64,000 bases of DNA from Brevundimonas vitisensis (GTDB taxonomy: Bacteria; Pseudomonadota; Alphaproteobacteria; Caulobacterales; Caulobacteraceae): NCBI RefSeq assembly GCF_016656965.1, contig NZ_CP067977.1, forward strand, positions 806,001 through 870,000, written 5' to 3'. Below the pieces are notes generated by a model. It saw only the letters and a program-made list of their open reading frames with translations. It was not told where the DNA came from and ran no database searches. Shown in pieces: positions 18,525 to 29,216 of the stretch (its first letter is position 1; every line of letters starts with the position of its first letter). The translations under genes were made by a program, and so were the position numbers.

Positions 18525-20744
18525 ATGAGCGACACGGCCCGGATCAGCGAAAAGACCACCGGCGAAGAGGTCCCCTCCTCCCGCGCGCCGCAACTGCATC
18601 TGTCCGAAGAGGCGATGGCCTCGCCGGACCGGTTCTTCAACCGCGAATTGTCCTGGCTGGCTTTCAACGCCCGCGTTCTGGAGGAGGCGGCCAACCCGGC
18701 CCACCCCCTGCTGGAGCGGCTGCGGTTCCTGTCGATCTCGGCCAATAATCTGGATGAGTTCTTCATGACCCGCGTGGCGGGACTGAAGGGCCAGGTGCGC
18801 GAGCGCGTCCGCGTCGTCTCTCCCGACGGCCTGACCCCGGCCGAGGCGCTGGAAAAGGTCAATGAGGCGGCCGGCGTCCTGATGGCCGAACAACAGATGC
18901 GCTGGGGCCAGCTGCGCAAGGAACTGACCGCCGCCGGGATCGAGGTCATCCATTCGGCCAAGATCACCAAGACCGAGCGCGACCGGCTGGAGCCGGAGTT
19001 CCTGAACCACCTGTTCGCCGTCCTGACGCCGTTGGCCATCGACCCGGCGCACCCCTTTCCCTTCCTGCCCAATCTGGGTTTCTCGCTGGCGCTGAAGCTG
19101 CGCCGCCGCAGCGACAACCGCGTCCTCTATGCCCTGGTGCCGGTGCCGACCCAGGTCCAGCGGTTCTGGGAACTGCCCAAGGACGGTCGCTCATCGAAGA
19201 ACCGTCGCCGGTTCGTCACCCTGGAAAGCCTGCTGCTTCTGTTCATCGATCACCTTTTTCCTGGCTGCGAGGTGCTGGAGAAGGGCGTGCTGCGTCTGAT
19301 CCGCGACAGTGACATCGAGATCGAGGAAGAGGCCGAGGACCTGGTCCTGGAATACGAGGAGGCGTTGAAGCAGCGTCGCCTGGGCGAGGTGGTGCGCATC
19401 AAGATCGAGGCCTCGATGCCTGAGGACCTGCGCGCCTTCATCGTCGGCGAACTGAAGGCGGCGCCGCAGGACGTGGTGCTGGTCCAGGGCATGCTGGGCC
19501 TGGCCCAACTGTCAGAGCTGATTCCGCCCGGCCACCCCGATCTGAAGTTCCCCGGCTATGAGCCCCGCTATCCCGAACGGGTCCGCGACCAGGGCGGCGA
19601 CGTCTTTGCCGCGGTGCGCGAAAAGGACATTCTGATCCACCACCCGTTCGAGAGCTTCGACGTGGTGGTGCAGTTCCTTCGTCAGGCGGCCCGCGATCCC
19701 AATGTGATCGCCATCAAGCAGACCCTGTACCGCACCTCAAAGGACAGCCCCATCGTCGCCGCCCTGATCGAGGCGGCCGAGAACGGCAAGAACGTCGTCG
19801 CCCTGGTCGAAATCAAGGCCCGCTTCGACGAGGAAGCCAACCTGCGCTGGGCCCGGGCCATGGAACGGGCCGGCGTCCACGTCGTCTTCGGCTTCGTGGA
19901 ATACAAGACCCACGCCAAGCTCAGCGTCGTCGTCAGGCGCGAGGGCGAAGGGCTGAAGACCTATTGCCACTTCGGCACTGGCAACTATCACCCGGTCACG
20001 GCCAAGGTTTACACCGACCTCAGTCTGTTCAGCAGCGACCCAGCCCTGGGCCGCGATGCCGGGCGGGTCTTCAACTACATCACCGGCTATGCCCCGCCGG
20101 ACGAGTTGGAGGCTCTGGTCGTGTCGCCGCTGAACATGAAGGCGACCATCATCGCCCTGATCGGCAAGGAGATGTCGGCCGCCGCCCAAGGCAAGGCGGC
20201 GGCCATCTGGGTCAAGCTGAACGCCCTGGTGGACCCGGAGATCATCGACGCTCTGTACCGGGCCAGTCAGTGGGGCGTGCGCATCGAACTGGTCGTTCGG
20301 GGCATCTGCTGCCTGCGTCCGGGCGTGCCGGGACTGTCGGAGAACATCCGGGTGAAGTCGATCGTCGGCCGGTTCCTGGAACACAGCCGGATCATCTGCT
20401 TTGCCAATGGCCATGACCTGCCCCACGACAAGGCCAAGGTGTTCATCTCTTCGGCCGACTGGATGCCGCGCAATCTGGACCGGCGGGTTGAGCTGATGAC
20501 CCCTGTTCTGAACGCCACCGTCCACGACCAGATCCTGGACCAGATCATGGTCGCAAACCTTCTCGACGACACCCAGAGCTGGGTGCTGGAATCCGACGGC
20601 AGTTACCACCGCGTCGAGCCGACCGATCCCGAGCGCCCCTTCTCGGCGCACCACTATTTCATGACCAACCCCAGCCTGTCGGGTCGGGGCCGCAAGGTGA
20701 AGACCCTGCCGCGGGCCCTGCGCTACCACCGGCCCAAGGCGTGA
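18525..20744 (+). CDS. ppk: Polyphosphate kinase Ppk1
   Basis: Ppk1 polymerises the gamma-phosphate of ATP into polyphosphate. The 739-residue product has [19 protein letters not shown] at the N-terminus and [20 protein letters not shown]. The catalytic region has [18 protein letters not shown], whose His fits the phosphorylated residue, and [20 protein letters not shown]. The C-terminus has [12 protein letters not shown] and [19 protein letters not shown]. Length is typical. It overlaps ppx by four bases (GTGA), so synthesis and degradation enzymes are coexpressed. Confidence 0.97.
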   Translation: MSDTARISEKTTGEEVPSSRAPQLHLSEEAMASPDRFFNRELSWLAFNARVLEEAANPAHPLLERLRFLSISANNLDEFFMTRVAGLKGQVRERVRVVSPDGLTPAEALEKVNEAAGVLMAEQQMRWGQLRKELTAAGIEVIHSAKITKTERDRLEPEFLNHLFAVLTPLAIDPAHPFPFLPNLGFSLALKLRRRSDNRVLYALVPVPTQVQRFWELPKDGRSSKNRRRFVTLESLLLLFIDHLFPGCEVLEKGVLRLIRDSDIEIEEEAEDLVLEYEEALKQRRLGEVVRIKIEASMPEDLRAFIVGELKAAPQDVVLVQGMLGLAQLSELIPPGHPDLKFPGYEPRYPERVRDQGGDVFAAVREKDILIHHPFESFDVVVQFLRQAARDPNVIAIKQTLYRTSKDSPIVAALIEAAENGKNVVALVEIKARFDEEANLRWARAMERAGVHVVFGFVEYKTHAKLSVVVRREGEGLKTYCHFGTGNYHPVTAKVYTDLSLFSSDPALGRDAGRVFNYITGYAPPDELEALVVSPLNMKATIIALIGKEMSAAAQGKAAAIWVKLNALVDPEIIDALYRASQWGVRIELVVRGICCLRPGVPGLSENIRVKSIVGRFLEHSRIICFANGHDLPHDKAKVFISSADWMPRNLDRRVELMTPVLNATVHDQILDQIMVANLLDDTQSWVLESDGSYHRVEPTDPERPFSAHHYFMTNPSLSGRGRKVKTLPRALRYHRPKA

Positions 20745-22228
20745 GCGCCCTGGCATCGCCTCACCGCGAAATCGCCGTCATCGACATCGGGTCCAACTCG
20801 GTGCGGATGGTCCTCTATCGTCTGGAAGGACGTGCGGTCTGGACCGTCTTCAACGAAAAGGTACTGGCCGGTCTGGGCCGGGACCTGCGGCAGACCGGCC
20901 GCTTGTCGCCCGAGGGCCTGGAGGCCGCCCTGACGGCGCTGAAGCGGTTTGCGGCCGTGCTGGAGGGTGTTCGCCCGGAGCGCACCTTCGTGGCGGCCAC
21001 CGCAGCCGTGCGCGAGGCCGAAGACGGACAGGCCTTCTGCGATCTGGTCGCGGCCGAGACCGGACTGATCGTTCGTGTTCTCAGCGGCGAGGACGAGGCC
21101 CGCTATTCGGCGCAGGGCGTCCTGGCCGGATCGCCGGATGCCGAGGGTGTATCGGCCGATATGGGCGGCACCAGCATGGAACTGACCCGCATCGGCGATC
21201 GCCGGGTCGAGGCCGGGCTGACCCTGGCGCTGGGCCCCTTTGCGCTGATGGATCCCAAGGGGTTCGACGCCGATCGCCTGCGCCAGACCGTGGCCGAACG
21301 GCTGAAGCGGGTGCCCGACACCTATTGTGCGGCGTCTCTCCATGCCGTGGGCGGGGCTTGGCGCAGTCTGGCGCAGTTGCACATGTCGCTGTCCGACTAT
21401 CCGCTGAAGATCGTCCATCAGTATGCCATGAGCGCCGCCGACGCGCGTGACGTCGCCCGGTTTGTGGCCCGACAGTCGAAGATCTCGCTGGAGAAAATGC
21501 CTGGCGTGTCGCGGAAACGGGCCGAGACGCTGCCCTCCGCCGCAATTGTGCTGGACGGCTTGATCGACCGCCTGGGCCTGAAACAGGTGGTCTTCTCCGC
21601 CTGGGGTGTGCGTGAGGGCCTGTTGTTCGAGGCTCTCGACGAGAAGGCCTCGGCCGAAGATCCCCTGCTCGCAGGCTCAGCGGCTCTGGGCGCGCGGCAG
21701 GGTATATCGCCCACCCTGCCCGGTGCCCTGCTGGCCTGGATTCAGCCGATCTCGGCCGCCCTGCCACTGGCGTTCGGTCCCGCCCGCGACGGCCTGCTGG
21801 CCGCTGCCGCCTGTCACCTGTCGGACCTGGGGGCCCGGCTTCATCCGGACCACAGGGTTGAGTTGGTCTTCGATCAGGTCCTGCGTGCGCCCGTACCGGG
21901 TCAGACCCACGCCGAGCGCGCCTTTCTGGCCACCGTCCTGAACGCTCGATACGGCGGCGGGCCCGCCACCCCGCAGCCCGAGGTCGTCAACCGCCTTCTG
22001 GACGAGGACCAGCGCATGCGCGCCCGGGCCCTGGGACTGGCCATCCGACTGGGGTGCGACCTTTCCGGACGTTCGGCGCAGCTGCTGGCCAATGCTTCGG
22101 TGCAGGTGAAGTCCGGCACCCTCGTTCTGACCGCGACAACGGGCTATGGCGATCTGCTGCTGGGCGAGCAGACCCGTCGCCGCGCCAAGGCCCTGGCCGA
22201 CGCCTTAGGTCTCAAGCTCGAGATATAG
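20741..22228 (+). CDS. ppx: Exopolyphosphatase / pppGpp phosphohydrolase family protein
   Basis: Ppx/GppA proteins degrade polyphosphate and can hydrolyse pppGpp. The 495-residue product starts at a GTG overlapping the ppk stop. It shows the ASKHA-fold phosphate loop [19 protein letters not shown], then [31 protein letters not shown] and [13 protein letters not shown]. The C-terminal half is the helical domain. It is paired with ppk. A palindromic repeat region follows its stop and may terminate transcription. Confidence 0.93.
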   Translation: MSALASPHREIAVIDIGSNSVRMVLYRLEGRAVWTVFNEKVLAGLGRDLRQTGRLSPEGLEAALTALKRFAAVLEGVRPERTFVAATAAVREAEDGQAFCDLVAAETGLIVRVLSGEDEARYSAQGVLAGSPDAEGVSADMGGTSMELTRIGDRRVEAGLTLALGPFALMDPKGFDADRLRQTVAERLKRVPDTYCAASLHAVGGAWRSLAQLHMSLSDYPLKIVHQYAMSAADARDVARFVARQSKISLEKMPGVSRKRAETLPSAAIVLDGLIDRLGLKQVVFSAWGVREGLLFEALDEKASAEDPLLAGSAALGARQGISPTLPGALLAWIQPISAALPLAFGPARDGLLAAAACHLSDLGARLHPDHRVELVFDQVLRAPVPGQTHAERAFLATVLNARYGGGPATPQPEVVNRLLDEDQRMRARALGLAIRLGCDLSGRSAQLLANASVQVKSGTLVLTATTGYGDLLLGEQTRRRAKALADALGLKLEI

Positions 22229-22232
22229 AAAT

Positions 22233-22412
22233 GTCTCCTCCCTGTCGCGAAGCGATGGGGAGGTGGATCGGCGGCGGCAGCCGACGAGACGGAGGGGGCA
22301 ACTCGCTGTCGACGATGAGGCAAGTCCGAACTTCAGGACCGTCACGCCCCCTCCGTCACGCCGCGAAGACGCGTCGCGCCACCTCCCCACGCCTGCGGCG
22401 CAGGGAGGAGAC
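22233..22412. repeat. Inverted pair of palindromic intergenic repeats (BIME-like) between ppx and rnd
   Basis: Two copies of one element face each other. The left copy (22233-22299) begins GTCTCCTCCCTG and contains GGGGAGGTGG and GACGGAGGGGGC. The right copy (22346-22412), read on the other strand, has the same three blocks in the same order. The variable middles form small hairpins. The pair fills the gap between the convergent ppx and rnd genes and could act as a bidirectional terminator. It shares its layout (GGGGA-GGTGG, small hairpin, GACGGA-GGGGG) with the repeats around 30.6-31.1 kb. Confidence 0.75.
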
Positions 22413-22419
22413 AGGAATT

Positions 22420-23568
22420 CTACTCGATCTCGACGACCTCGACCCGAGCGCCGTTCAGGACCAGAGCGATTTCGCCACGTTTCAGCTTCAGCGCATCCTC
22501 GCCGAACAGCTGACGCCGCCAGCCTTTCAGCGCCTCGACGTCTGCCTGGTCGTCGATGGCAATCTTTTCGAGATCGGCGACGGACGAGATCAGCTTGGTT
22601 GCCACCCCGGCATTGTCGCTCTTGGCCTTGAGCAGCACTTTGAGCAGCTCGACCACGGACGGCGGCGCCGGCTGATTGTGCGCCGGACGCTCCAGACGCG
22701 GAGCATGCGCCTCCGGATCGGCCAGCACCCGCTTCAGTTCGGCACTCAGCTCCAGGCCCAGACGCGACGCGCCGAACCCCTTGGGAACGGACCGCAGCCG
22801 GTTGAAGGCCTCGGGATCGGTCGGCCCCTGGGCGGCGATTTCGTCGATGGCCTCGTCCTTCAGGATACGGCCACGGGGCTGGTCGCGCTCCTGGGCCGCG
22901 CGCTCGCGCCAGACCGCCGTCGCGACAAAGGCCGCCAGATATTTGGCGGAGTATTTCTTGGGCCGCAGCCGCTTCCACGCATTCTCGGGCGTGGTGTCGT
23001 ACAGGGCCGGATCGACCAGATCCTCCATCTCGGCCGTGACCCAGTCCAGCCGGCCTTCCTTCTTCAGGCGCTCGCGCAACTTGGGAAACAGGGCGGCCAG
23101 ATGGGTGACGTCGCCCAGGGCATAGACCAGTTGTGCATCCGACAAGGGGCGGCGGGACCAGTCGGTGAACCGGCTTCCCTTATCCAGCTCCTGCTTGAGC
23201 ATCTGGCGGACCAGAGCCTCATAGCTGACCTGATCGCCGAAGCCGGCCGCCATGGCGGCGACCTGACTGTCGAACATCGGCCTGGGCATTGCCCCCAGAC
23301 GCACAAAGATTTCGACGTCCTGTCGTGCCGCGTGGAACACCTTGACGATCGATTCGTCGCGCAGCACGTCGAGGAAGGGCGACAGATCCAGACCTTCGGC
23401 CAGCGGATCGATGATCGCGGCATGCTCGGGCGTCGCCGCCTGAATCAGGCACAGCTTGGGCCAATAGGTCGTTTCCCGCATGAACTCGGTATCGACCGCG
23501 ACAAACGGGGCCCCGGAAAGGCGCGCGCAGAATTCGATCAGCGCGTCATTGGTAGTGATCGGCGTCAT
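22420..23568 (-). CDS. rnd: Ribonuclease D
   Basis: RNase D is a 3'-5' exonuclease that trims tRNA and other structured RNA. From the ATG at 23568 the 382-residue product begins MTPITTNDALIEF. It carries the DEDD exonuclease motifs: FVAVDTEFMRETTYWPKLCL, VKVFHAARQDVEIF and the third block around YALGDVTHLAALF. An HRDC-like segment follows (DQPRGRILKDEAIDEIAAQG). The frame is open 36 codons further upstream, but that part faces the divergent purM promoter region. The gene is convergent with ppx. Confidence 0.94.
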   Translation of the reverse strand: MTPITTNDALIEFCARLSGAPFVAVDTEFMRETTYWPKLCLIQAATPEHAAIIDPLAEGLDLSPFLDVLRDESIVKVFHAARQDVEIFVRLGAMPRPMFDSQVAAMAAGFGDQVSYEALVRQMLKQELDKGSRFTDWSRRPLSDAQLVYALGDVTHLAALFPKLRERLKKEGRLDWVTAEMEDLVDPALYDTTPENAWKRLRPKKYSAKYLAAFVATAVWRERAAQERDQPRGRILKDEAIDEIAAQGPTDPEAFNRLRSVPKGFGASRLGLELSAELKRVLADPEAHAPRLERPAHNQPAPPSVVELLKVLLKAKSDNAGVATKLISSVADLEKIAIDDQADVEALKGWRRQLFGEDALKLKRGEIALVLNGARVEVVEIE

Positions 23569-23647
23569 TCGGATGCTATAGCCCCGCGGGACACGGTTGT
23601 GGCAAGAGCCGCGACGAATTCCGCCCTCTGATTCAGGCCCGTGACCC

Positions 23648-24679
23648 ATGAGCGACACCTCCGCCCCCCTGCCCAACGGCCTGACCTATGCCGATGCGGG
23701 CGTCGATATCGACGCGGGCGAAATGCTGGTGGAACACATAAAGCCGCTGGCCAAGTCGACCCGTCGCCCCGGTGCAGAAGCCTCCCTGGGCGGGTTTGGT
23801 GCCCTGTTCGACCTGAAAGCGGCCGGTTTTGTTGATCCCTTGATCGTCGCCACGACGGACGGTGTCGGGACCAAGCTGAAGATCGCCATCGAGACCGGGC
23901 GTCATGACGGTGTCGGCGTCGATCTGGTGGCCATGTGCGTCAACGACCTGCTGGCGCAGGGTGCCGAGCCCCTGCTGTTCCTCGACTACTATGCGACGGG
24001 CCGGCTGGAGATCGATGCCGCCCGCCGCGTCGTGGCCGGAATCGCCGAGGGCTGTCGCCAGGCAGGCTGCGCCCTGGTCGGCGGCGAGACGGCCGAGATG
24101 CCGGGCATGTATTCCGACGGCGACTATGATCTGGCCGGATTCAGCCTGGGTGCCGTCGAGCGGGGCCACGCCCTACCCTATCTCGATCGTCAGCAGGCTG
24201 GTGACGTCATCATCGGCCTGGCCTCCTCGGGACCGCACTCCAACGGCTATTCGCTGATCCGCAAGGTGGTCGAGCGTTCCGGCCTGAACTGGGGGGATGA
24301 CGCCCCCTTCGCCAAGGACCGGACCCTGGCCCAGGCCCTGATGGAACCGACGCGCATCTATGTGAAGCCGGTCCTGCCGCTCATGAAGGCGGGCCTGGTG
24401 AAGGGCGCTGCCCACATAACCGGCGGCGGTCTGATCGAGAACCCGCCCCGCTGCATCACTGAGGGCCTGAGCGCCTCGTTCGACTGGGACGCCTGGCCCG
24501 TCCCGCCGGTCTTCCGCTGGCTGGCCGAGGTCGGCGGCATCGACGACCACGAACTGCGCCGCACCTTCAACTGCGGCGTCGGCTTCATCCTGATCGTCGC
24601 GCCCGAGAACGTGGAAGCCGTGCTGGAAGGTCTTTTGACCGCGGGCGAAGCCGCCTTCGTCTGCGGCCAGCTGGAATAG
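23648..24679 (+). CDS. purM: Phosphoribosylformylglycinamidine cyclo-ligase PurM
   Basis: PurM closes the imidazole ring to make AIR in purine synthesis. The 343-residue product contains [48 protein letters not shown] and [16 protein letters not shown] [20 protein letters not shown], all standard AIRS motifs. Length is normal. It is usually paired with purN. Here a secreted peptidase gene separates the two, although all three are codirectional and tightly spaced. Confidence 0.97.
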   Translation: MSDTSAPLPNGLTYADAGVDIDAGEMLVEHIKPLAKSTRRPGAEASLGGFGALFDLKAAGFVDPLIVATTDGVGTKLKIAIETGRHDGVGVDLVAMCVNDLLAQGAEPLLFLDYYATGRLEIDAARRVVAGIAEGCRQAGCALVGGETAEMPGMYSDGDYDLAGFSLGAVERGHALPYLDRQQAGDVIIGLASSGPHSNGYSLIRKVVERSGLNWGDDAPFAKDRTLAQALMEPTRIYVKPVLPLMKAGLVKGAAHITGGGLIENPPRCITEGLSASFDWDAWPVPPVFRWLAEVGGIDDHELRRTFNCGVGFILIVAPENVEAVLEGLLTAGEAAFVCGQLE

Positions 24680-24716
24680 ACGTCAAAACCGGGTCGTCTG
24701 AGTGTCTGGAGGAACC

Positions 24717-26093
24717 ATGCGTAACCTGATCCTTGCCGGTCTGCTGTTCTTGGCTCCTGTCGCGGCTCAGGCGCAAACACCGGCGGCGGTTGAGCACCCG
24801 CTGCTCCACCGTCTGGCCGCAGAGGTGCAGCCGGATCGTATGCGGGCCGACATCACGACCATGGTCGGGTTCGGAACCCGGCACACCCTTTCAGAAACGG
24901 CCTCCTCGACCCGTGGCATCGGTGCCGCGCGCCGCTGGGCCGAGCGCGAGTTCCAGTCCATCAGCGCGGCCTGCGGCGGATGCCTGGAAGTGGTGACGCC
25001 CTCCGACACCGTCACCAATGCCCGCATCCCCACACCGACCGAAGTTGTCAATGTCGTCGCGATCCAGCGCGGCACCGGGGATCCGAACCGGGTGATCATC
25101 ATCTCGGGCCATCTGGATTCGCGCGTCAGCGACGTGATGGACTTCACCTCCGATGCGCCCGGCGCCAACGATGATGCCTCCGGCGTCGCGGCGGTGTTCG
25201 AGGCGGCCCGCATCCTGTCGCAGCAGTCCTTTGACGCCACCCTGGTCTATGCCGTCCTGTCGGGTGAGGAACAGGGCCTCTTCGGCGGCAAGATCCTGGC
25301 GGACTACGCGACCGCCCAGGGCTGGCGTGTCGAGGCCAATCTAAACAATGACATCGTCGGCAACTCCGAAGGCCAGTCCGGCGTGCGCGACACCACGCGC
25401 GTCCGGGTCTTCTCCGAGGGCACCAAGACGGTTGAGACCGCGCAGCAGGCCGAACGGCGGCGCTACAACGGTGGCGAAGTCGATTCCTCGTCCCGCAACC
25501 TGGCCCGTTTCGTGGACGGCATCGCCGACCGCTACCTGGCCAATTTCGACGTGGAGATGATCTATCGCACCGACCGGTTCGGCCGCGGTGGCGATCAGGT
25601 CGAGATGCTGCGTGCCGGCTTTCCCGCTGTGCGCATCTCCGAGGGAGCCGAAAACTATGATCGCCAGCATCAGGACCTGCGCGTCGAGGACGGCGTCCAT
25701 TATGGCGACGTGATCGAAGGCGTGGACTTCGACTATCTGGCCCAGGTCACGCGCCTGAACATCGTGACCATGGCGGCCCTGGCCAATGCCCCGGCCTCGC
25801 CCCTCGGCGTCACCATCGAAGGGGCCGTCCGCCCCGACACGACAATCAAATGGCAGGCCGTGCCTGGGGCAGCTGGCTATCGCGTGTGGTGGCGGTCCAC
25901 CACAGCGCCGCAATGGACGCACAGCCGCTGGGCCGCAGATGCGACCGAGATCGTGCTGCGCGGCATCGTGATCGACGACTATTTCTTCGGCGTCTCGGCC
26001 GTTTCGGAGGACGGCTACGAAAGCCCGGTCGTCTTCCCTGGACCTGCGGGATCCTTCGTATCGGAACGCCCGGCCCCCGCGCCCGCGCCGTGA
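24717..26093 (+). CDS. Secreted M28-family zinc peptidase
   Basis: The 458-residue product (ATG at 24717, RBS GGAGG shortly upstream) has a signal peptide ending AAQAQ. The M28 aminopeptidase fold is indicated by VIIISGHLDSRVSD (first metal His/Asp) and DAPGANDDASGVAAVFEA (bridging Asp). It also has AVLSGEEQGLFGGKILADYA (catalytic Glu-Glu) and RTDRFGRGGDQVEMLRAGFP. The C-terminal 90 or so residues look like a fibronectin III-type domain (WQAVPGAAGYRVWWRSTTAP). It probably acts in the periplasm or outside the cell on peptides. Its stop overlaps the purN GTG. Substrate is unknown. Confidence 0.88.
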   Translation: MRNLILAGLLFLAPVAAQAQTPAAVEHPLLHRLAAEVQPDRMRADITTMVGFGTRHTLSETASSTRGIGAARRWAEREFQSISAACGGCLEVVTPSDTVTNARIPTPTEVVNVVAIQRGTGDPNRVIIISGHLDSRVSDVMDFTSDAPGANDDASGVAAVFEAARILSQQSFDATLVYAVLSGEEQGLFGGKILADYATAQGWRVEANLNNDIVGNSEGQSGVRDTTRVRVFSEGTKTVETAQQAERRRYNGGEVDSSSRNLARFVDGIADRYLANFDVEMIYRTDRFGRGGDQVEMLRAGFPAVRISEGAENYDRQHQDLRVEDGVHYGDVIEGVDFDYLAQVTRLNIVTMAALANAPASPLGVTIEGAVRPDTTIKWQAVPGAAGYRVWWRSTTAPQWTHSRWAADATEIVLRGIVIDDYFFGVSAVSEDGYESPVVFPGPAGSFVSERPAPAPAP

Positions 26094-26704
26094 CGCGGGG
26101 TTCGACCCACGATCCGGTCCCCGTCGGCATCCTGATCTCGGGAGCGGGGACAAATATGGGGGCCCTGGTGGCGGCGTCGCTGCGGCCGGATTGTCCCTAT
26201 CGCGTCGCGGTGGTGATCTCGAACCGTCCCGATGCGGCGGGTCTGGACCTGGCGCGGTCCGCCGGCCTGCCGACCGTGGCCGTCGATCACACCGCGTTCG
26301 GCAAGGACCGCGCGGCCCATGAGCAGGCGATCGACGCCGTCCTGACGGCACACGGCGTTCAGGTGGTTGCCCTGGCCGGCTACATGCGGCTGCTCACGCC
26401 CTGGCTGGTCGGCCGATGGGCAGGCCGGATGCTGAACATCCATCCCAGTCTGCTGCCCCTCTACCCCGGTCTGGACACCCACGCTCGCGCCATCGCGGCG
26501 GGGGACGCCGAAGCCGGCTGCACCGTTCATCTGGTGACCGAGGGCGTCGATGAAGGGCCGATTCTGGGTCAGGCGCGCGTGCCGATCCTGGCCGGAGACA
26601 CGCCCGACACCCTCGCCGCCCGGGTCCGCACAGCGGAACACGACCTCTATCCCCGCGTCCTGGCGGAGCATTGCAGACAGCAAAACGGCGTCAGCCGAAA
26701 CTGA
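26090..26704 (+). CDS. purN: Phosphoribosylglycinamide formyltransferase PurN
   Basis: PurN formylates GAR using 10-formyl-THF. I choose the GTG at 26090, which overlaps the upstream stop (GTGA) and gives 204 residues, the family length. It carries VGILISGAGTNMGALVAAS, LAGYMRLLTPWLVGRWAGR, MLNIHPSLLPLYPGLDTHAR (catalytic Asn/His) and TEGVDEGPILGQ. A longer frame beginning at 25850 lies within the peptidase gene and has no conservation. The stop codon lies inside a terminator hairpin. Confidence 0.95.
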   Translation: MTRGSTHDPVPVGILISGAGTNMGALVAASLRPDCPYRVAVVISNRPDAAGLDLARSAGLPTVAVDHTAFGKDRAAHEQAIDAVLTAHGVQVVALAGYMRLLTPWLVGRWAGRMLNIHPSLLPLYPGLDTHARAIAAGDAEAGCTVHLVTEGVDEGPILGQARVPILAGDTPDTLAARVRTAEHDLYPRVLAEHCRQQNGVSRN

Positions 26705-26710
26705 CGCCGT
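26685..26710 (-). terminator. Intrinsic terminator for ndk, overlapping the purN stop
   Basis: ACGGCGTCAG (26685-26694) and CTGACGCCGT (26701-26710) form a perfect 10-bp stem with loop CCGAAA. Read on the minus strand, the stem is followed by TTTTG, giving a rho-independent terminator after ndk. The stem contains the purN stop codon, so it may also mark the end of the plus-strand transcript. Confidence 0.75.
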
Positions 26711-26744
26711 CTTCAGGCCGAAAAGCGCGGCCCCTTAGTCTATT

Positions 26745-27164
26745 TTAGCCGACGATCTGGTCGTCGGTGAAGAACTGGGCGATCTCGATGCCGGCGTTCT
26801 CGACCGAGTCCGAACCGTGGACCGAGTTCTCGCCGATCGACAGGGCGAACTGCTTGCGGATGGTGCCCTCGGCGGCCTGTTCCGGGTTGGTCGCGCCCAT
26901 GACTTCGCGATAGCGGGCCACGGCGTTTTCGCCTTCCAGCACCTGCACCACGACCGGCTCGGCGGTCATCTGGCCGACCAGTTCGCCATAGAAGGGGCGC
27001 TCGGCGTGGACTTCATAGAATTTCTTGGCCTGGGCCTCGGTCAGATGAACCCGGCGCTGGGCGACGATGCGCAGGCCCGCGCCTTCGATCACGGCATTGA
27101 TGGCGCCGGTCAGGTTGCGGCGCGTCGCGTCGGGCTTGATGATCGAGAAGGTACGTTCGGTCAT
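26745..27164 (-). CDS. ndk: Nucleoside diphosphate kinase
   Basis: Ndk transfers phosphate between NTPs and NDPs through a phosphohistidine. From the ATG at 27164 the product has 139 residues, the family length. It opens [20 protein letters not shown] and carries the active-site motif [20 protein letters not shown] with the catalytic His. The frame continues 22 codons upstream without conservation. An AGGAG lies before the chosen ATG. It is convergent with purN. Confidence 0.97.
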   Translation of the reverse strand: MTERTFSIIKPDATRRNLTGAINAVIEGAGLRIVAQRRVHLTEAQAKKFYEVHAERPFYGELVGQMTAEPVVVQVLEGENAVARYREVMGATNPEQAAEGTIRKQFALSIGENSVHGSDSVENAGIEIAQFFTDDQIVG

Positions 27165-27308
27165 GGAGGAGACTTCTTGTTTGGGAGTTTGAAGGTGGGG
27201 GCTTATAGACGCGCCCTCCCTAGTTTCCAACCATCTCCATTTTGTGTCCCTGCGCGAGCGCCCCGGCGCCCTGTGGCGTAAGGGACAAACCCAGGTTTTC
27301 GACGTCCC

Positions 27309-29195
27309 ATGCTCCAGATCACCGACCTGACGTTCAATGCCTGGGGACGCAAATTCCTTGTCGACGCCTCCGTCAGCCTTCCGCCAGGATCAAAGGTCGG
27401 TCTGGTCGGCCGCAACGGCATCGGCAAATCCACCCTGTTCAAACTGATCCTGGGAGAACTTCAGGCCGGGGGAGACGAGATCAGCCTGCCCAAGACGGCC
27501 CGCATCGGCTCGGTCGATCAGGAACACCCCGCCACACCGACAAGCGTTCTGGACACCATTCTGGAAGCCGATGTCGAGCGTCACGATCTGCTGACCCGGC
27601 TGGAAACCGCCGAGCCGGAGGAGATGGGCGAGATCTGGTCCCGGCTGATCGAGATCGACGCCGACGCCGCCCCGGCGCGGGCCGCCGAAATCCTGGTCGG
27701 CCTGGGCTTCGACCACGAGAACCAGCAGCGTCCCATGTCGCATTTCTCGGGCGGCTGGCGGATGCGTGTCGCCCTGGCTGCGGCCCTGTTCGCCGAGCCG
27801 GACATGCTGCTGCTGGACGAGCCGACCAACTACCTCGATCTGGAAGGCGCGCTGTGGCTGGAAGCCCGGCTGAAGAAATACCCGCACACGGCGCTGATCA
27901 TCTCCCACGACCGCGAGATGCTGAACGAGGTCTGCACCCACATCCTGCACCTGGCGAACCACACCCTCACCCTCTACACGGGCAACTACGACGCCTTTGA
28001 AAAGGCGCGCGCCGAAAAGGCCCGTCTGCAGCTGTCGGCCAAGGCCAAGCAGGACGCCGAGCGCGCCCACCTCCAGGCCTTTGTGGATCGGTTCAAGGCC
28101 AAGGCATCGAAGGCGGCCCAGGCCCAGTCCCGCATGAAGCGGCTGGAAAAGATGCAGCCGGTGGCGACCACGATCGAGGAACGCGTCGCCCCCTTCATCC
28201 TGCCCTCCCCGCCCCGTCCGCTGGCACCGCCCCTGATCCGACTGGAGCGGGCCAATGTGGGCTATGAAACGGGCAAGCCGATCCTGCGGAACCTGAACCT
28301 GCGGATGGACCTGGACGATCGCATCGGCCTGCTGGGCGTGAACGGGGCGGGTAAATCCACCTTTGCCAAGATGATCGCCGGGGCGCTCGATGTCTTCGAC
28401 GGCGAGCTTCATCGCGACAAGAAGATGCGTGTGGGCTGGTTCCATCAGCATCAGATCGAAGCCATGGATCCGACCGATACGCCGCTGGAGATCGTTCGGC
28501 GCGCCATGCCCGATGCGTCCGACAGCGCGCGCCGATCCAAGCTGGCGCAGTGGGGTCTGGGCTATGAGAAGCAGGAAACGACGGTGGCGTCCTTGTCGGG
28601 GGGCGAGCGGGCGCGCCTGTTGCTGAATCAAGTGGCGATGGATGCGCCGCACGTCCTGATCCTGGACGAACCGACCAACCACCTGGATATCGACAGCCGC
28701 CGTGCCCTGCTGGATGCACTGAACGAATATTCCGGCGCGGTCATCCTGATCACCCACGACCGATCGCTGATGGAAATGGTCGCGGACCGGCTGTGGCTGG
28801 CGGCGGACGGGACGGTTAAGCCGTTCGACGGCGACATGGACGACTATGCCAAGTTCGTCCTGGATCGCGCCAAACAGGCGGCCGCAAAGCCAAGCCAGAT
28901 CAAGGCGGAAGCTGTCGAGACCGCAGCCCCCAAACCCGTCGGCAAGCCCGAGAAGAAGAAGTCGGGCCCCTCCCCCTCAACCCTGCGCCATGCCGTCAAG
29001 AAGGCCGAGGAGCGGATTGCCGCCCTGACCGCCGACCTGGCCCGCATCGACGACGACCTGGCCAATGCCGCCGTGTCCAACCCGCGCGCCCTGGAGGGCC
29101 TGTCGCGGGCCAGGGCCAATACCGAGGCCGACATCGAAAAGGCCGAAGCCGACTGGATGGCCGCAGAAGAAGCCTTGGCGGCGGTCGCGGGGTGA
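27309..29195 (+). CDS. ABC-F family ATPase (Uup/YheS-like)
   Basis: ABC-F proteins have two ABC domains and no membrane part; several act at the ribosomal E site. The 628-residue product shows [14 protein letters not shown] and [14 protein letters not shown] as Walker A loops, signature motifs FSGGWRMR and [10 protein letters not shown], and [12 protein letters not shown] and [12 protein letters not shown] as Walker B. A charged linker ([20 protein letters not shown]) sits between the domains. The C-terminal 100 residues are Lys/Ala/Glu-rich and probably coiled, as in Uup. Without an alignment I cannot choose between Uup, EttA and YheS subgroups. Confidence 0.92.
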   Translation: MLQITDLTFNAWGRKFLVDASVSLPPGSKVGLVGRNGIGKSTLFKLILGELQAGGDEISLPKTARIGSVDQEHPATPTSVLDTILEADVERHDLLTRLETAEPEEMGEIWSRLIEIDADAAPARAAEILVGLGFDHENQQRPMSHFSGGWRMRVALAAALFAEPDMLLLDEPTNYLDLEGALWLEARLKKYPHTALIISHDREMLNEVCTHILHLANHTLTLYTGNYDAFEKARAEKARLQLSAKAKQDAERAHLQAFVDRFKAKASKAAQAQSRMKRLEKMQPVATTIEERVAPFILPSPPRPLAPPLIRLERANVGYETGKPILRNLNLRMDLDDRIGLLGVNGAGKSTFAKMIAGALDVFDGELHRDKKMRVGWFHQHQIEAMDPTDTPLEIVRRAMPDASDSARRSKLAQWGLGYEKQETTVASLSGGERARLLLNQVAMDAPHVLILDEPTNHLDIDSRRALLDALNEYSGAVILITHDRSLMEMVADRLWLAADGTVKPFDGDMDDYAKFVLDRAKQAAAKPSQIKAEAVETAAPKPVGKPEKKKSGPSPSTLRHAVKKAEERIAALTADLARIDDDLANAAVSNPRALEGLSRARANTEADIEKAEADWMAAEEALAAVAG

Positions 29196-29196
29196 C

Positions 29197-29216
29197 GCGG
29201 CTGCGACGTCAGCCGC
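29197..29216. terminator. Short hairpin between convergent ABC-F and I78 genes
   Basis: GCGGCTG (29197-29203) and CAGCCGC (29210-29216) flank a six-base loop, spanning the gap between the two convergent stops. Neither side has a T tract. It is a weak candidate for a shared terminator. Confidence 0.4.

Noticed and set aside
27390..28757. 455-codon minus-strand frame opposite the ABC-F gene
   Set aside because: Shadow of a gene with intact Walker and signature motifs.
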